DNA from: Kushneria aurantia DSM 21353
Lineage (GTDB): Bacteria; Pseudomonadota; Gammaproteobacteria; Pseudomonadales; Halomonadaceae
DNA: 64,000 nucleotides
Direction: 5' to 3'
Assembly: GCF_000382245.1 (NCBI RefSeq)
Contig: NZ_KB907864.1
Location: forward strand, 169,698-233,697
In this document: positions 1-7,228 of the stretch, in pieces
How the letters are laid out: every line of letters begins with the position of its first letter
Numbering within the stretch: position 1 is the stretch's first letter
Notes under the pieces: model-generated
The model's input: the letters and a program-made list of their open reading frames with translations, nothing else
The model's database searches: none
What the model was told of the DNA's origin: nothing
Made by a program: the position numbers and the translations under genes

Positions 1-143
1 ACGGTACCCACACCCGCAGCGCCATGAAACGCCTGGCGCAGCGTGGTCTGGTAGCGCGTCATGAACGCTACTGGATGCTGACCGATGCCGGCCACGAGGA
101 GGCGGCGAACATTCTGGCGCGCATGGAAGGGAGAGTCACCTGA
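1..143 (+). CDS. C-terminal end of a metal ABC transporter permease (winged-helix tail), partial
   Basis: The frame that opens at base 3 runs to a TGA at 141-143. It encodes about 46 residues with an AMKRLAQRGLV...YWMLTDAGHEEA pattern, the helix-turn-wing end of a DtxR/MntR-like winged-helix domain. The stop overlaps the start of the next permease (TGATG), and that permease ends in the same kind of tail, so this is most likely the first permease of a tandem TroC/TroD-type pair for manganese, iron or zinc import. Only the tail is visible; the membrane part lies left of the window, so a separate regulator cannot be fully excluded. Confidence 0.6.
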   Translation, partial: GTHTRSAMKRLAQRGLVARHERYWMLTDAGHEEAANILARMEGRVT

Positions 144-1273
144 TGCTGGCCTCGTTGCTGGGTAATCCGGCCGTCATGATCATGACCGTAGGCGCGCTGG
201 TAGGTATCGCCGCGACCCTGGTGGGTACCTTTCTGGTGCTGCGCGGCACCAGCATGCTGTCCGATGCGATCAGCCATTCGATCGTCTTCGGTATCGTCAT
301 CGTCTGGCTGTTGACGCATCAGCAGAGCGGCCCGGTGCAGATCGTCGGCGCCGCCCTGACCGGCATTTTGACGGTCTTTCTCACCGAATTGCTGGTCAAC
401 TCGAAAAGGGTCAAGCAGGACGCCGCCATCGGCCTGGTTTTTCCGCTGCTGTTCTCGATCGGCGTGCTGCTGCTCAATCTCTACGCCGGCAACGTTCACA
501 TCGATACCCACACCGTGCTGCTCGGCGAGATCGGCTTCGTGTGGCTGGATACCGTCACCCTGGGCGGTTACGAGGTGCCGCAGTCGCTGCTGTCGATGGG
601 CGCCATGACGCTGCTCAACGCGCTCTTCGTGGGGCTTTTGTTCAAGGAGCTCAAGCTGGCTACCTTCGATGCGGCGCTGGCCAGGGCGCTGGGCTTTGCT
701 CCCGGGGTGCTGTTCTATGCGCTACTGCTGCTGACCAGCGGCACCGCCGTGGCGGCCTTCGATGCGGTGGGCGCGGTGCTGTTCGTTGCCTTCGTCATCG
801 TCATTCCATCCACCGCCTATTTGCTCACCGATCGCCTGGCGCTGATGCTGGCGATTGGCGTGGCGGTATCGATCGCCTCCAGCATCTGCGGCTACGGCCT
901 GGCCGTCAGGCTGGATGTGTCGATCGGTGGCATGATGGCGGCCATGACCGGCGTCTTCCTGCTGCTCGCCTTTCTATTTGGCCCGCGCTACGGGCTGGTG
1001 GCCCAGGCGCGCGAGCGCCGCCGTCAGCGCCACCTCAACGAGAGCCGCAACCTGGCGGTGCACCTTTACAATCACGAGGGCGAGCCCGAGCAGGGTGAGG
1101 AGAACGTCGCCCGGGCACTGCGCGAGCACCTGCTGTGGAGCCATGAGCGTTCCCGGCGGGCGATACTGCAGGCGCTGGATGCTGGCCATATCCAGCGCCA
1201 GGGTGAACTGTTGCAGCTTACCGCCACCGGGCGCGAGGTGGCGCGCGAGATTCTGGAGCCGGGGCGGCGTTGA
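143..1273 (+). CDS. Metal (Mn/Zn/Fe) ABC transporter permease with C-terminal winged-helix domain
   Basis: This is an ABC-3 family inner-membrane permease of 376 residues. Residues 1-275 hold about eight hydrophobic helices with the family's motifs (RGTSMLSDAISHS near the N-terminus, and the AAFDAVGAVLFVAFVIVIP stretch in the middle). Residues 285-376 form a charged cytoplasmic extension ending in a winged-helix-like segment (LLQLTATGREVAREIL). The family is normally about 280 residues, so the extension is an added domain, related to the C-terminal part of DtxR/MntR regulators. The start overlaps the upstream stop, which points to translational coupling in one transporter operon. The metal cannot be told from sequence; the adjacent iron exporter gene makes manganese or iron plausible. 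Confidence 0.85.
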   Translation: MLASLLGNPAVMIMTVGALVGIAATLVGTFLVLRGTSMLSDAISHSIVFGIVIVWLLTHQQSGPVQIVGAALTGILTVFLTELLVNSKRVKQDAAIGLVFPLLFSIGVLLLNLYAGNVHIDTHTVLLGEIGFVWLDTVTLGGYEVPQSLLSMGAMTLLNALFVGLLFKELKLATFDAALARALGFAPGVLFYALLLLTSGTAVAAFDAVGAVLFVAFVIVIPSTAYLLTDRLALMLAIGVAVSIASSICGYGLAVRLDVSIGGMMAAMTGVFLLLAFLFGPRYGLVAQARERRRQRHLNESRNLAVHLYNHEGEPEQGEENVARALREHLLWSHERSRRAILQALDAGHIQRQGELLQLTATGREVAREILEPGRR

Positions 1274-1332
1274 ACGGCGCCGGTGAATGCCGGCCGGTTA
1301 CACTATAGAGTCGAGCATTCGGAGGAACGACC

Positions 1333-2313
1333 ATGTTGTTTCGCTTTCTCTCCAGCGGGCGTGATTTCGACTCGCTTACAGAAAAGGAAATGCTGGCGCT
1401 TGCGATCTCCTCGGAGGAGGAGGACAGCCGCATCTACGCCGCCTACGCGGACCGTCTGCGTGATGATTTTCCCGCTTCTGCCGCCATGTTCGAGGGCATG
1501 GCGGCGGAGGAGGACGAGCATCGGCGCCTGTTGATCGACCGCTATGCCGCACGTTTTGGCAACCTGATAGTGCCCGTTCGGCGTGAGCATGTGCGTGGTT
1601 TCATCACGCGCAGGCCGGTGTGGTTGATGGCCGAGCTCAATCTTGACAGGGTGCGCGCCCAGGCGTGGGAAATGGAGCACGATGCGTCGCGCTTTTACGC
1701 CCACGCCGCGGAGCGCAGCGAGGATGCCGATACGCGGCGTCTGCTGGGCGACCTGGCCCGTGCCGAGCGTGACCACGAAAAGCGCGCCGAACGGCTCGAG
1801 GGGGCCATGCTCGGTGAAGGCGCGCGCGCCAGTGAAAGTGAAACCGCGAAGCGTAACTTCGTTCTCACCTATGTGCAGCCCGGCCTGGCCGGCCTGATGG
1901 ACGGCTCGGTGTCGACGCTGGCGCCCATCTTTGCCGCCGCCTTTGCCACCGGCGATACCTGGGCCACCCTGCAGGTCGGTCTGGCGGCGTCAGTCGGCGC
2001 CGGTATCTCGATGGGCTTTACCGAAGCCGCTTCCGACGATGGCAAGTTGACCGGTCGCGGCTCGCCGGTCAAGCGTGGTTTCGCCTCCGGCATCATGACT
2101 ACCCTTGGAGGACTGGGGCACGCGCTGCCCTATCTGATTCCACACTTTCAGACGGCGACGACGCTTGCCATTGTGCTGGTCTTCATCGAGCTGTGGGTGA
2201 TCGCCTGGATTCAGAAGCGCTTCATGGAGACCCCCTTCTGGCGTGCCGCCGCCCAGGTGGTGCTGGGCGGTGGTCTGGTGTTTGCCGCCGGCGTTCTGAT
2301 CGGCAGCCTGTAG
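1333..2313 (+). CDS. mbfA: Membrane-bound ferritin MbfA (rubrerythrin-like domain fused to a VIT1/CCC1 iron transporter)
   Basis: The 326-residue protein has two parts. Residues 1-150 are a ferritin-like four-helix region with repeated metal ligands (SSEEEDSRIY, AAEEDEHR, EMEHDASRFY, AERDHEKR), as in erythrin-type di-iron domains. Residues 170-326 are a VIT1/CCC1 transporter domain with the GLMDGSVSTLAPIFAAAF motif and about five membrane helices. This fusion is the known architecture of MbfA, which exports iron and protects against peroxide and iron overload in rhizobia. A GGAGGA site at 1321-1326 fixes the ATG. It lies 59 bases after the metal importer gene, so import and export genes are adjacent. 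Confidence 0.9.
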   Translation: MLFRFLSSGRDFDSLTEKEMLALAISSEEEDSRIYAAYADRLRDDFPASAAMFEGMAAEEDEHRRLLIDRYAARFGNLIVPVRREHVRGFITRRPVWLMAELNLDRVRAQAWEMEHDASRFYAHAAERSEDADTRRLLGDLARAERDHEKRAERLEGAMLGEGARASESETAKRNFVLTYVQPGLAGLMDGSVSTLAPIFAAAFATGDTWATLQVGLAASVGAGISMGFTEAASDDGKLTGRGSPVKRGFASGIMTTLGGLGHALPYLIPHFQTATTLAIVLVFIELWVIAWIQKRFMETPFWRAAAQVVLGGGLVFAAGVLIGSL

Positions 2314-2391
2314 CCCACGTCGGCCGCTGGGCCTGCTCGGTCATGGGCGACGCTGAGCCTGTCCGGAGGGCTTCAGGTTGCGCCGAATGCG

Positions 2392-2425
2392 GTAGTGTGT
2401 GACGGTTCAATGACAGTAACACTAC
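2392..2425. promoter_or_regulatory. Inverted repeat upstream of the EamA gene
   Basis: GTAGTGT at 2392-2398 is repeated in inverted form as ACACTAC at 2419-2425, with 20 bases between. It sits about 45 bases before the EamA start in the 157-base gap after mbfA. It could be an operator or part of a promoter; no function is shown. Confidence 0.25.
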
Positions 2426-2470
2426 TGTCCGGGGCGGCAATACCTGCCTCGATGACGCCGGGAAAACCGC

Positions 2471-3313
2471 ATGACCACCCCCGTTTTTCTTGCCGTACTG
2501 GCCGCTGCACTGATGCATGCCAGCTGGAATGCGCTGGTCAAGGTCGGGCTCGACCGCCTGCTGAGCATCACACTGATCCAGACCGCCTGCGGTCTTATTG
2601 CGCTGGCCGGCGTGGCCTTCGTGGCGCTGCCGGGGCCAGCGGCCTGGCCCTGGCTGGGAGTCTCTACCCTGCTGCATGTGGGCTATAACGTCTTTCTGGT
2701 GCGTGCCTACCGCAGCGGTGACCTGGGCCAGGTCTATCCCATCGCGCGGGGCTGTGCGCCGCTGCTGGTCACGCTGGCAGGGCTTTTCTTCCTGAGCGAG
2801 CAGCCCTCGCTGCCGGGCTATGCCGGTATTGCGCTGCTGGTGCTGGGTATTCTGGCCATGGCGTTTCGCGGTGGGCGCCACCAGCGCCTGCCAGCGGCGG
2901 CGCTGCGCGATGCGTTGATCACCTCGGCCTTTATTGCCGGCTATACCCTTGCCGATGGAAGCGGTGCGCGCGCCAATCATGATGCCGTCAGCTATGTGGT
3001 GTGGCTCTTTCTGCTCGACGGCAGCGCCATGTTGCTGGTGCTGATCGTCATGCGCGGCGTACGGGTGTTGCCGCAACTGGGTGCGCACTGGCGAGTGGGG
3101 CTGATGGGCGGAGCGCTGTCGATCAGCGCCTACGGCATCACCATCTGGGCCATGACCCAGGCGCCGCTCGCGCTGGTTGCCGCGCTGCGCGAGACCAGCG
3201 TGCTGTTTGCCATCGCTATCGGCACGCTGTGGCTGGGTGAGCCGCTGCGTCGCGCACGGCTGCTGGCCGGAGGCCTGATTCTGGCTGGCGTGGTGCTGAG
3301 CCACTGGGGCTGA
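2471..3313 (+). CDS. EamA/DMT-family transporter
   Basis: This 280-residue inner-membrane protein has about ten hydrophobic helices arranged as two EamA repeats (residues about 5-133 and 145-280). Each repeat ends in the typical GYAGIALLVLGILAMA or LAGGLILAGVVLSHWG helix, and the second carries the ALRETSVLFAIAIGTLWLGEPL motif. Drug/metabolite transporters usually export amino acids, purines or drugs; the substrate cannot be read from sequence. It is a single gene convergent with the parA-like gene 8 bases downstream. Confidence 0.85.
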   Translation: MTTPVFLAVLAAALMHASWNALVKVGLDRLLSITLIQTACGLIALAGVAFVALPGPAAWPWLGVSTLLHVGYNVFLVRAYRSGDLGQVYPIARGCAPLLVTLAGLFFLSEQPSLPGYAGIALLVLGILAMAFRGGRHQRLPAAALRDALITSAFIAGYTLADGSGARANHDAVSYVVWLFLLDGSAMLLVLIVMRGVRVLPQLGAHWRVGLMGGALSISAYGITIWAMTQAPLALVAALRETSVLFAIAIGTLWLGEPLRRARLLAGGLILAGVVLSHWG

Positions 3314-3321
3314 ACGGGGTT

Positions 3322-4056
3322 TTACAGCCGCCGTTCGATCTCCTCCCACAGTTCCCGGTAGGCGTGCGCCGCGGCGCTGCGTGGTGCGAAGCTCGACAGC
3401 GGCGCCTGCTCGACGCCCATACGTTCGACCACGCTGGCGTTGGGGATAATGCTGGAGAGCTGTGCCGGCCACTGTTGCCGAAAGTCCTCGATGGTCTGCA
3501 TGTGCATCTTGCGGCGCTTGTCGACGAGGGTGAAAAAGGGCCACACCGGCGTGGCGATATCCTCCCGGTCGAGGTGGTTCTGCAGCTGCTCGAGGGTGCG
3601 CAGCGACAGGGTGGTGGGTACCACCGGCACCAGCAGCACATCGACGCTGGAGAACACCTGGCCGGAGAGGGTGCTGATGCTGGGCGGGCAGTCGAGAATG
3701 ACCAGATCATAGTCCTCGAACAGCGGTTTGAGCACCTTGCGCAGGCGGCTTGATTTTCTGCCCTCGAGCAGCTGGTCGAGCTCACGGGATTCGAAGCTGG
3801 CCGGCAGCAGGTCGAGGTTGTCCAGCGGCGTATCGCGCACGGCCTTGTTCAGCGCCGCCTTGCCCTTGACCAGCTTCTCCACGCCGCCGCCGCGCACTCG
3901 GGGCTTGTTGCGCAGATAGAAGGTGGTCGCCGCCTGGGGGTCCAGATCCCACAGCAGGACACGATGCCCGGCAAGGCTCGCCCGGGCTGCCAGATTGACC
4001 GCCGAGGCGGTCTTGCCCACGCCGCCCTTGATGCTGTACACCGCCACCATCTGCAT
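3322..4056 (-). CDS. ParA/MinD-family ATPase (orphan)
   Basis: The 244-residue protein starts MQMVAVYSIKGGVGKT, giving a deviant Walker A motif at residues 10-16. It also has DLDPQAATTFYL (Walker A-prime) and LVILDCPPS (Walker B). Such ATPases position plasmids, chromosomes or protein clusters on the nucleoid or membrane. I chose the ATG at 4056 because CTCCTT on the plus strand (AAGGAG on the gene strand) lies 8 bases before it; an in-frame upstream start adds 8 residues but has no such site. No ParB gene is next to it and no parS-like repeat was seen, so it is probably not the main chromosome-partition ParA. Its cargo is unknown. Confidence 0.85.
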   Translation of the reverse strand: MQMVAVYSIKGGVGKTASAVNLAARASLAGHRVLLWDLDPQAATTFYLRNKPRVRGGGVEKLVKGKAALNKAVRDTPLDNLDLLPASFESRELDQLLEGRKSSRLRKVLKPLFEDYDLVILDCPPSISTLSGQVFSSVDVLLVPVVPTTLSLRTLEQLQNHLDREDIATPVWPFFTLVDKRRKMHMQTIEDFRQQWPAQLSSIIPNASVVERMGVEQAPLSSFAPRSAAAHAYRELWEEIERRL

Positions 4057-4175
4057 ACTGTCTGCTCCTTTCTGTCGCAATCAGGCCGGAATGTTTTAAT
4101 GTTCGAGACTGCTTATCCTGGCAGAGATTGTCACCCTGTCGCGCCGCCCCGATTGTCCAACCGGAGTATTGCACT

Positions 4176-5060
4176 ATGAGTAACGCTGAGCATCAGAGCG
4201 AGCAGATCCTGCACTGGGAGTGGGGCGGACGCAGCGTCGAGGTCGGGGTAACGCGCCGCGGCGAGGGGCCGCAGGTGCTGCTGCTGCCGGCGTTGTCGAC
4301 CATCTCCACGCGTCACGAAATGGACGGCCTGCAGGAGAAGCTGGCAGCGCGCTTTGCTACGATTTCGGTGGACTGGCCGGGCTATGGTGACCGCCCACGC
4401 CCCTTCCTGGAGCCCAACCCGAAGATGCTGGCCGACTTCGTCGGCTGGCTGCTCGATGAAGTGGTGTTTCTGCCCGAGATGATCGTCGCCGCCGGCCACG
4501 GTGCGGGGACGGTGCTGCGCCACCTGCAGGCGCACCCGGAAGCCGCCGACCGGCTGGTGCTGATCGCGCCGACCTGGCGCGGGCCGCTACCCACCATGAC
4601 GGGAGAGCGCAAGCCCTGGTTCGGCCATCTGCGCAGCTGGTTCGACCGCCCCGTTGCCGGGGCAGTGCTCTACCGGCTCAACGTCAGCCGCTGGTTCATC
4701 CGCCGCATGGCCGGTGAGCACGTTTACGAAACCCCCAACTGGCTCTCCGGTGAGCGGCTGGCGGCCAAGCAGCGGGTAGCGCGCACGCCCGGCGCGCGCC
4801 ACGGCTCGATCCGTTTCGTGACCGGTGAGGTGGACCCCTTTGAAACCCGTGAGGCGTTCGTCGCGGCGCTGGAAAAATCCAGCGCGCGGGCGCTGGTGGT
4901 CATCACCGAGTCAATGCCGCCGCGTTCGCGCGCCGAAATGAAAGCGCTGTCGCCGCTTGCCGACGTGGATACGGCGTCGTTACCCCATGGCCGACTGTCG
5001 GTACACGAAGAGCACCCCGACGATGTGGCTCATGCCATTTTTGACTGGCTGGATCGATAA
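4176..5060 (+). CDS. Alpha/beta-hydrolase-fold protein lacking the nucleophile serine
   Basis: The 294-residue protein has the alpha/beta-hydrolase pattern: LLLPALSTISTRHEM (oxyanion region), VDWPGYGDRPRP, a nucleophile elbow at residues 107-111, and a C-terminal HGRLSVHEEHP segment holding the likely catalytic His (about residue 277). The elbow reads GHGAG where active hydrolases have G-x-S-x-G, so the serine position is Gly109. It may be a non-hydrolytic member such as a lyase, a binding protein or a redox-independent cofactor-free enzyme. The ATG at 4176 has GGAG ten bases upstream; an in-frame start 48 bases earlier gives an unlikely N-terminus. It is divergent from the parA-like gene. 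Confidence 0.75.
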   Translation: MSNAEHQSEQILHWEWGGRSVEVGVTRRGEGPQVLLLPALSTISTRHEMDGLQEKLAARFATISVDWPGYGDRPRPFLEPNPKMLADFVGWLLDEVVFLPEMIVAAGHGAGTVLRHLQAHPEAADRLVLIAPTWRGPLPTMTGERKPWFGHLRSWFDRPVAGAVLYRLNVSRWFIRRMAGEHVYETPNWLSGERLAAKQRVARTPGARHGSIRFVTGEVDPFETREAFVAALEKSSARALVVITESMPPRSRAEMKALSPLADVDTASLPHGRLSVHEEHPDDVAHAIFDWLDR

Positions 5061-5343
5061 CCGGCGGCGTTGTCAAGGCGCCCCGGTCGTTTCACGCCAC
5101 CAGCGCAGCGGCAACAGCAGGGGGTTATTGCGCTTTGGCGCCAGCATCATTTTTCGCTATGAACAAAGGGGCGTATACCATAAAAAAATCATCGCCGGGT
5201 CGAAGCCGGTAAAGTCCCGGGTGGATCGGTCAGCGCTTATTTACCCCCTCTGACAAGGCCCCGAAGATCGGGGTATGCTCTATTCACGGTCCATCCGAAA
5301 GAACGTGATCGATAGCGGCAACCTTATGATTTCAGGGGGTTAT

Positions 5344-5721
5344 ATGTTGATCGGGGATGTGCATTTAAAGCGTGTCTATCAGGGCAGTTCGGACCACGAC
5401 GGGGCGCGCTGGCTGGTCGACCCGGTATGGCCGCGGGGCAAGCGCGAGGAGGATCTGGCGCTGGAGAAATGGTATCGCGCGGTGTCTCCTTCGTCGCGGC
5501 TGCGGCGTGCCTGGCGCGGCGGCGAGATCGACCAGGCGACCTTCGAGCGGCGCTATCGTCAGGAGCTGACCGCCGGGGATATTGAGCCGCTGCTGGCGCG
5601 GGCACGACAGCAGCGGCTGACGTTGATCAGCGCCGAGCGCAATCTGAACGAGAGCCACCTGCCGATCCTGCGCGAGGTGATTCTTGAAGCGCTGCGGGAG
5701 AGCGACGCCCTCGAAGCCTGA
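5344..5721 (+). CDS. DUF488-family protein
   Basis: This 125-residue soluble protein matches the DUF488 pattern: KRVYQGSSDHDGARWLVDPVWPRGKREEDLALEKW near the start, and a following SPSSRLRRAW segment. The family is widespread and small, with no settled function; a metal- or nucleotide-related role has been suggested for some members. The ATG at 5344 has AGGGGG just before it. The 283 bases in front (5061-5343) contain no convincing gene, only a short GC-rich hairpin (CCCCG at 5259-5263 pairing with CGGGG at 5269-5273). It is convergent with the FNR-type gene, one base apart. Confidence 0.75.
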   Translation: MLIGDVHLKRVYQGSSDHDGARWLVDPVWPRGKREEDLALEKWYRAVSPSSRLRRAWRGGEIDQATFERRYRQELTAGDIEPLLARARQQRLTLISAERNLNESHLPILREVILEALRESDALEA

Positions 5722-6471
5722 TCAGGATGGGGCGCCCCGGCCGCAGCAGTCGACGCTGCCGGCGGCGCGCTCCAGCGCCGGCCGGTCGAGTATCTCCAGC
5801 CGGCGACCGCGTACGGCTATCAGCTGCTGTTCCTGAAAGCGGCTCAGTACGCGGCTGACGGTTTCGATCGCCAACCCCAGCCAGGTGGCGATATCGCGGC
5901 GCGGCATGGGCAGGCGCACGGCGTCGCGGTTGTCGCCGGCGCGATCAAGGCGCAGCGTCAGCTCCAGCAGGAAGTGGGCGAGACGCTCGTCGGCGCTGCG
6001 GCCGGTGAGCAGGCGCATCAGCCGTCGGTCGCCGGCGATCTCGCGACTCATGCCGCGATAGAGCTGTCGGCGCAACGCCGGCAGGTGCGCGGCCAGTTCT
6101 TCGAGGCGTTCGAAGGGAATCTCGCAGACGGCAGCACGCTCCATGGCACTGATCATCCCCGCCCATACGCCGCTGTCGATACTGTCCATGCCGATCAACT
6201 CGCCGGGCAGATAGAAGCCGCTGATCTGTGCGTTGCCCTCGGCATCGACCGCCGTCTGCTTGAGACTGCCGCTGCGCACGGCGTAGACGTATTCGAAGCT
6301 GTCGCCCTGTTGCTGCAGCGTCTCGCCGGCGGCCAGTGATGCACGGCGGCGTACGATATTATCAAAGCGCTCGATGTCGCCGGGCGACAGCGCCAGTGGC
6401 AGGCACAGCGAACTCAGCGAGCAGTTCCGGCAGTGCGGCGAGAGATGCAGGGTATGGGCTGATGGTGCCAT
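5722..6471 (-). CDS. fnr: FNR/ANR-type oxygen-sensing transcription regulator
   Basis: The 249-residue protein belongs to the Crp/Fnr family. Three N-terminal cysteines (C14, C17, C23) and C116 match the four ligands of the oxygen-labile [4Fe-4S] cluster of FNR. A cyclic-nucleotide-binding-like beta barrel (about residues 38-130) is followed by a long dimer helix and a helix-turn-helix at about 191-212 with E202, S205 and R206, the residues that read TTGAT half-sites in FNR. It should therefore switch genes for low-oxygen growth. The name ANR would be equally fitting in this group. No clear TTGAT-N4-ATCAA site was seen next to it. Confidence 0.88.
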   Translation of the reverse strand: MAPSAHTLHLSPHCRNCSLSSLCLPLALSPGDIERFDNIVRRRASLAAGETLQQQGDSFEYVYAVRSGSLKQTAVDAEGNAQISGFYLPGELIGMDSIDSGVWAGMISAMERAAVCEIPFERLEELAAHLPALRRQLYRGMSREIAGDRRLMRLLTGRSADERLAHFLLELTLRLDRAGDNRDAVRLPMPRRDIATWLGLAIETVSRVLSRFQEQQLIAVRGRRLEILDRPALERAAGSVDCCGRGAPS

Positions 6472-6651
6472 GAGCGGTGTGTCCCGTACGCACAGGGCGC
6501 GCGCAAGCAGCGCCGTTCAGGTTGACGGTAACAGCCATGGTAAGGGAGGCGGGGTGGTGTTGCCAGTGCCATAAAAGACACACGCCAACGAGACTGCCCG
6601 TAGAGAGGGCAGCCGTGGGGCAGGGGCTTGCAGCGGTGCTGTCGGCGCTGC

Positions 6652-7077
6652 TCAGCCCTTCTGCCGGGTGTCCATGTGGCGCGCCACACGCGACATGGTG
6701 CCGGTCAGTTCGATGGCCAGCGTCAGGTCGGCCAGTTCGCGGGGCGAAAAGGTGGTGATGGCCAGCTTGCGCGTGCCGCTGTCTACGGGACGGAAGTGAG
6801 TGAAGGACTCGCACCAGGCCAGGGCGGCGCGCTCGCGAGCGCTGAAGCGGTCGGAATCCGCCCAGCGCGCCAGTTCGCGCAGTTTGTCGGCGTCGATGCC
6901 CAGTGCTTCGGCTTCACTGACGCGCAGGTTTTCGCAGTTGTCGCAGCCGCCGTTGATCTGCGAGGCGCGCAGTTCCGCCAGGCAGCGGATCGAGGGGTCG
7001 AGCGAGCAGCGGCGCACGGCGCGAGTGTTGTGATAGATATCGGTCGCGTCGATTCGTCGGGATCGTTCGGCGGACAT
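6652..7077 (-). CDS. AhpD-like / carboxymuconolactone decarboxylase family protein
   Basis: The 141-residue protein has the AhpD-fold core ELRASQINGGCDNC with C45 and C48, then the ERAALAWCESF and LADLTLAIELTGTMSRVARH helices typical of this family. AhpD proteins form homo-oligomers and act as alkylhydroperoxidases. In the canonical motif CxxCxxxH the histidine follows the second cysteine by four residues; here that position is Arg52, so peroxidase activity is uncertain. The ATG at 7077 has GAGGTG upstream. It is transcribed in the same direction as the FNR-type gene but 180 bases before it; that gap holds nothing recognisable. Confidence 0.75.
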   Translation of the reverse strand: MSAERSRRIDATDIYHNTRAVRRCSLDPSIRCLAELRASQINGGCDNCENLRVSEAEALGIDADKLRELARWADSDRFSARERAALAWCESFTHFRPVDSGTRKLAITTFSPRELADLTLAIELTGTMSRVARHMDTRQKG

Positions 7078-7228
7078 GACAGCACCTCGAAAAATAAATA
7101 GTAGGAATCTGGTCCCATTTAACGCCGCTGGCGGGGAGAATTCCACAGCCGGGCTTTACAATGTTGAATGGGGTTTAAAATCTATTCTCTCCGCGCGCCA
7201 TACCGTCGGATATGGCGCGCGGCGTCTT

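Noticed and set aside
2222..3544. 440-codon minus-strand frame over the EamA gene
   Set aside because: It is opposite a well-supported membrane protein; its Gln/Arg/His-rich translation is typical of an antisense shadow.
3322..4056. Chromosome partition locus (parAB-oriC)
   Set aside because: There is no parB, gidAB, dnaA or parS-like repeat near the ParA-type gene.
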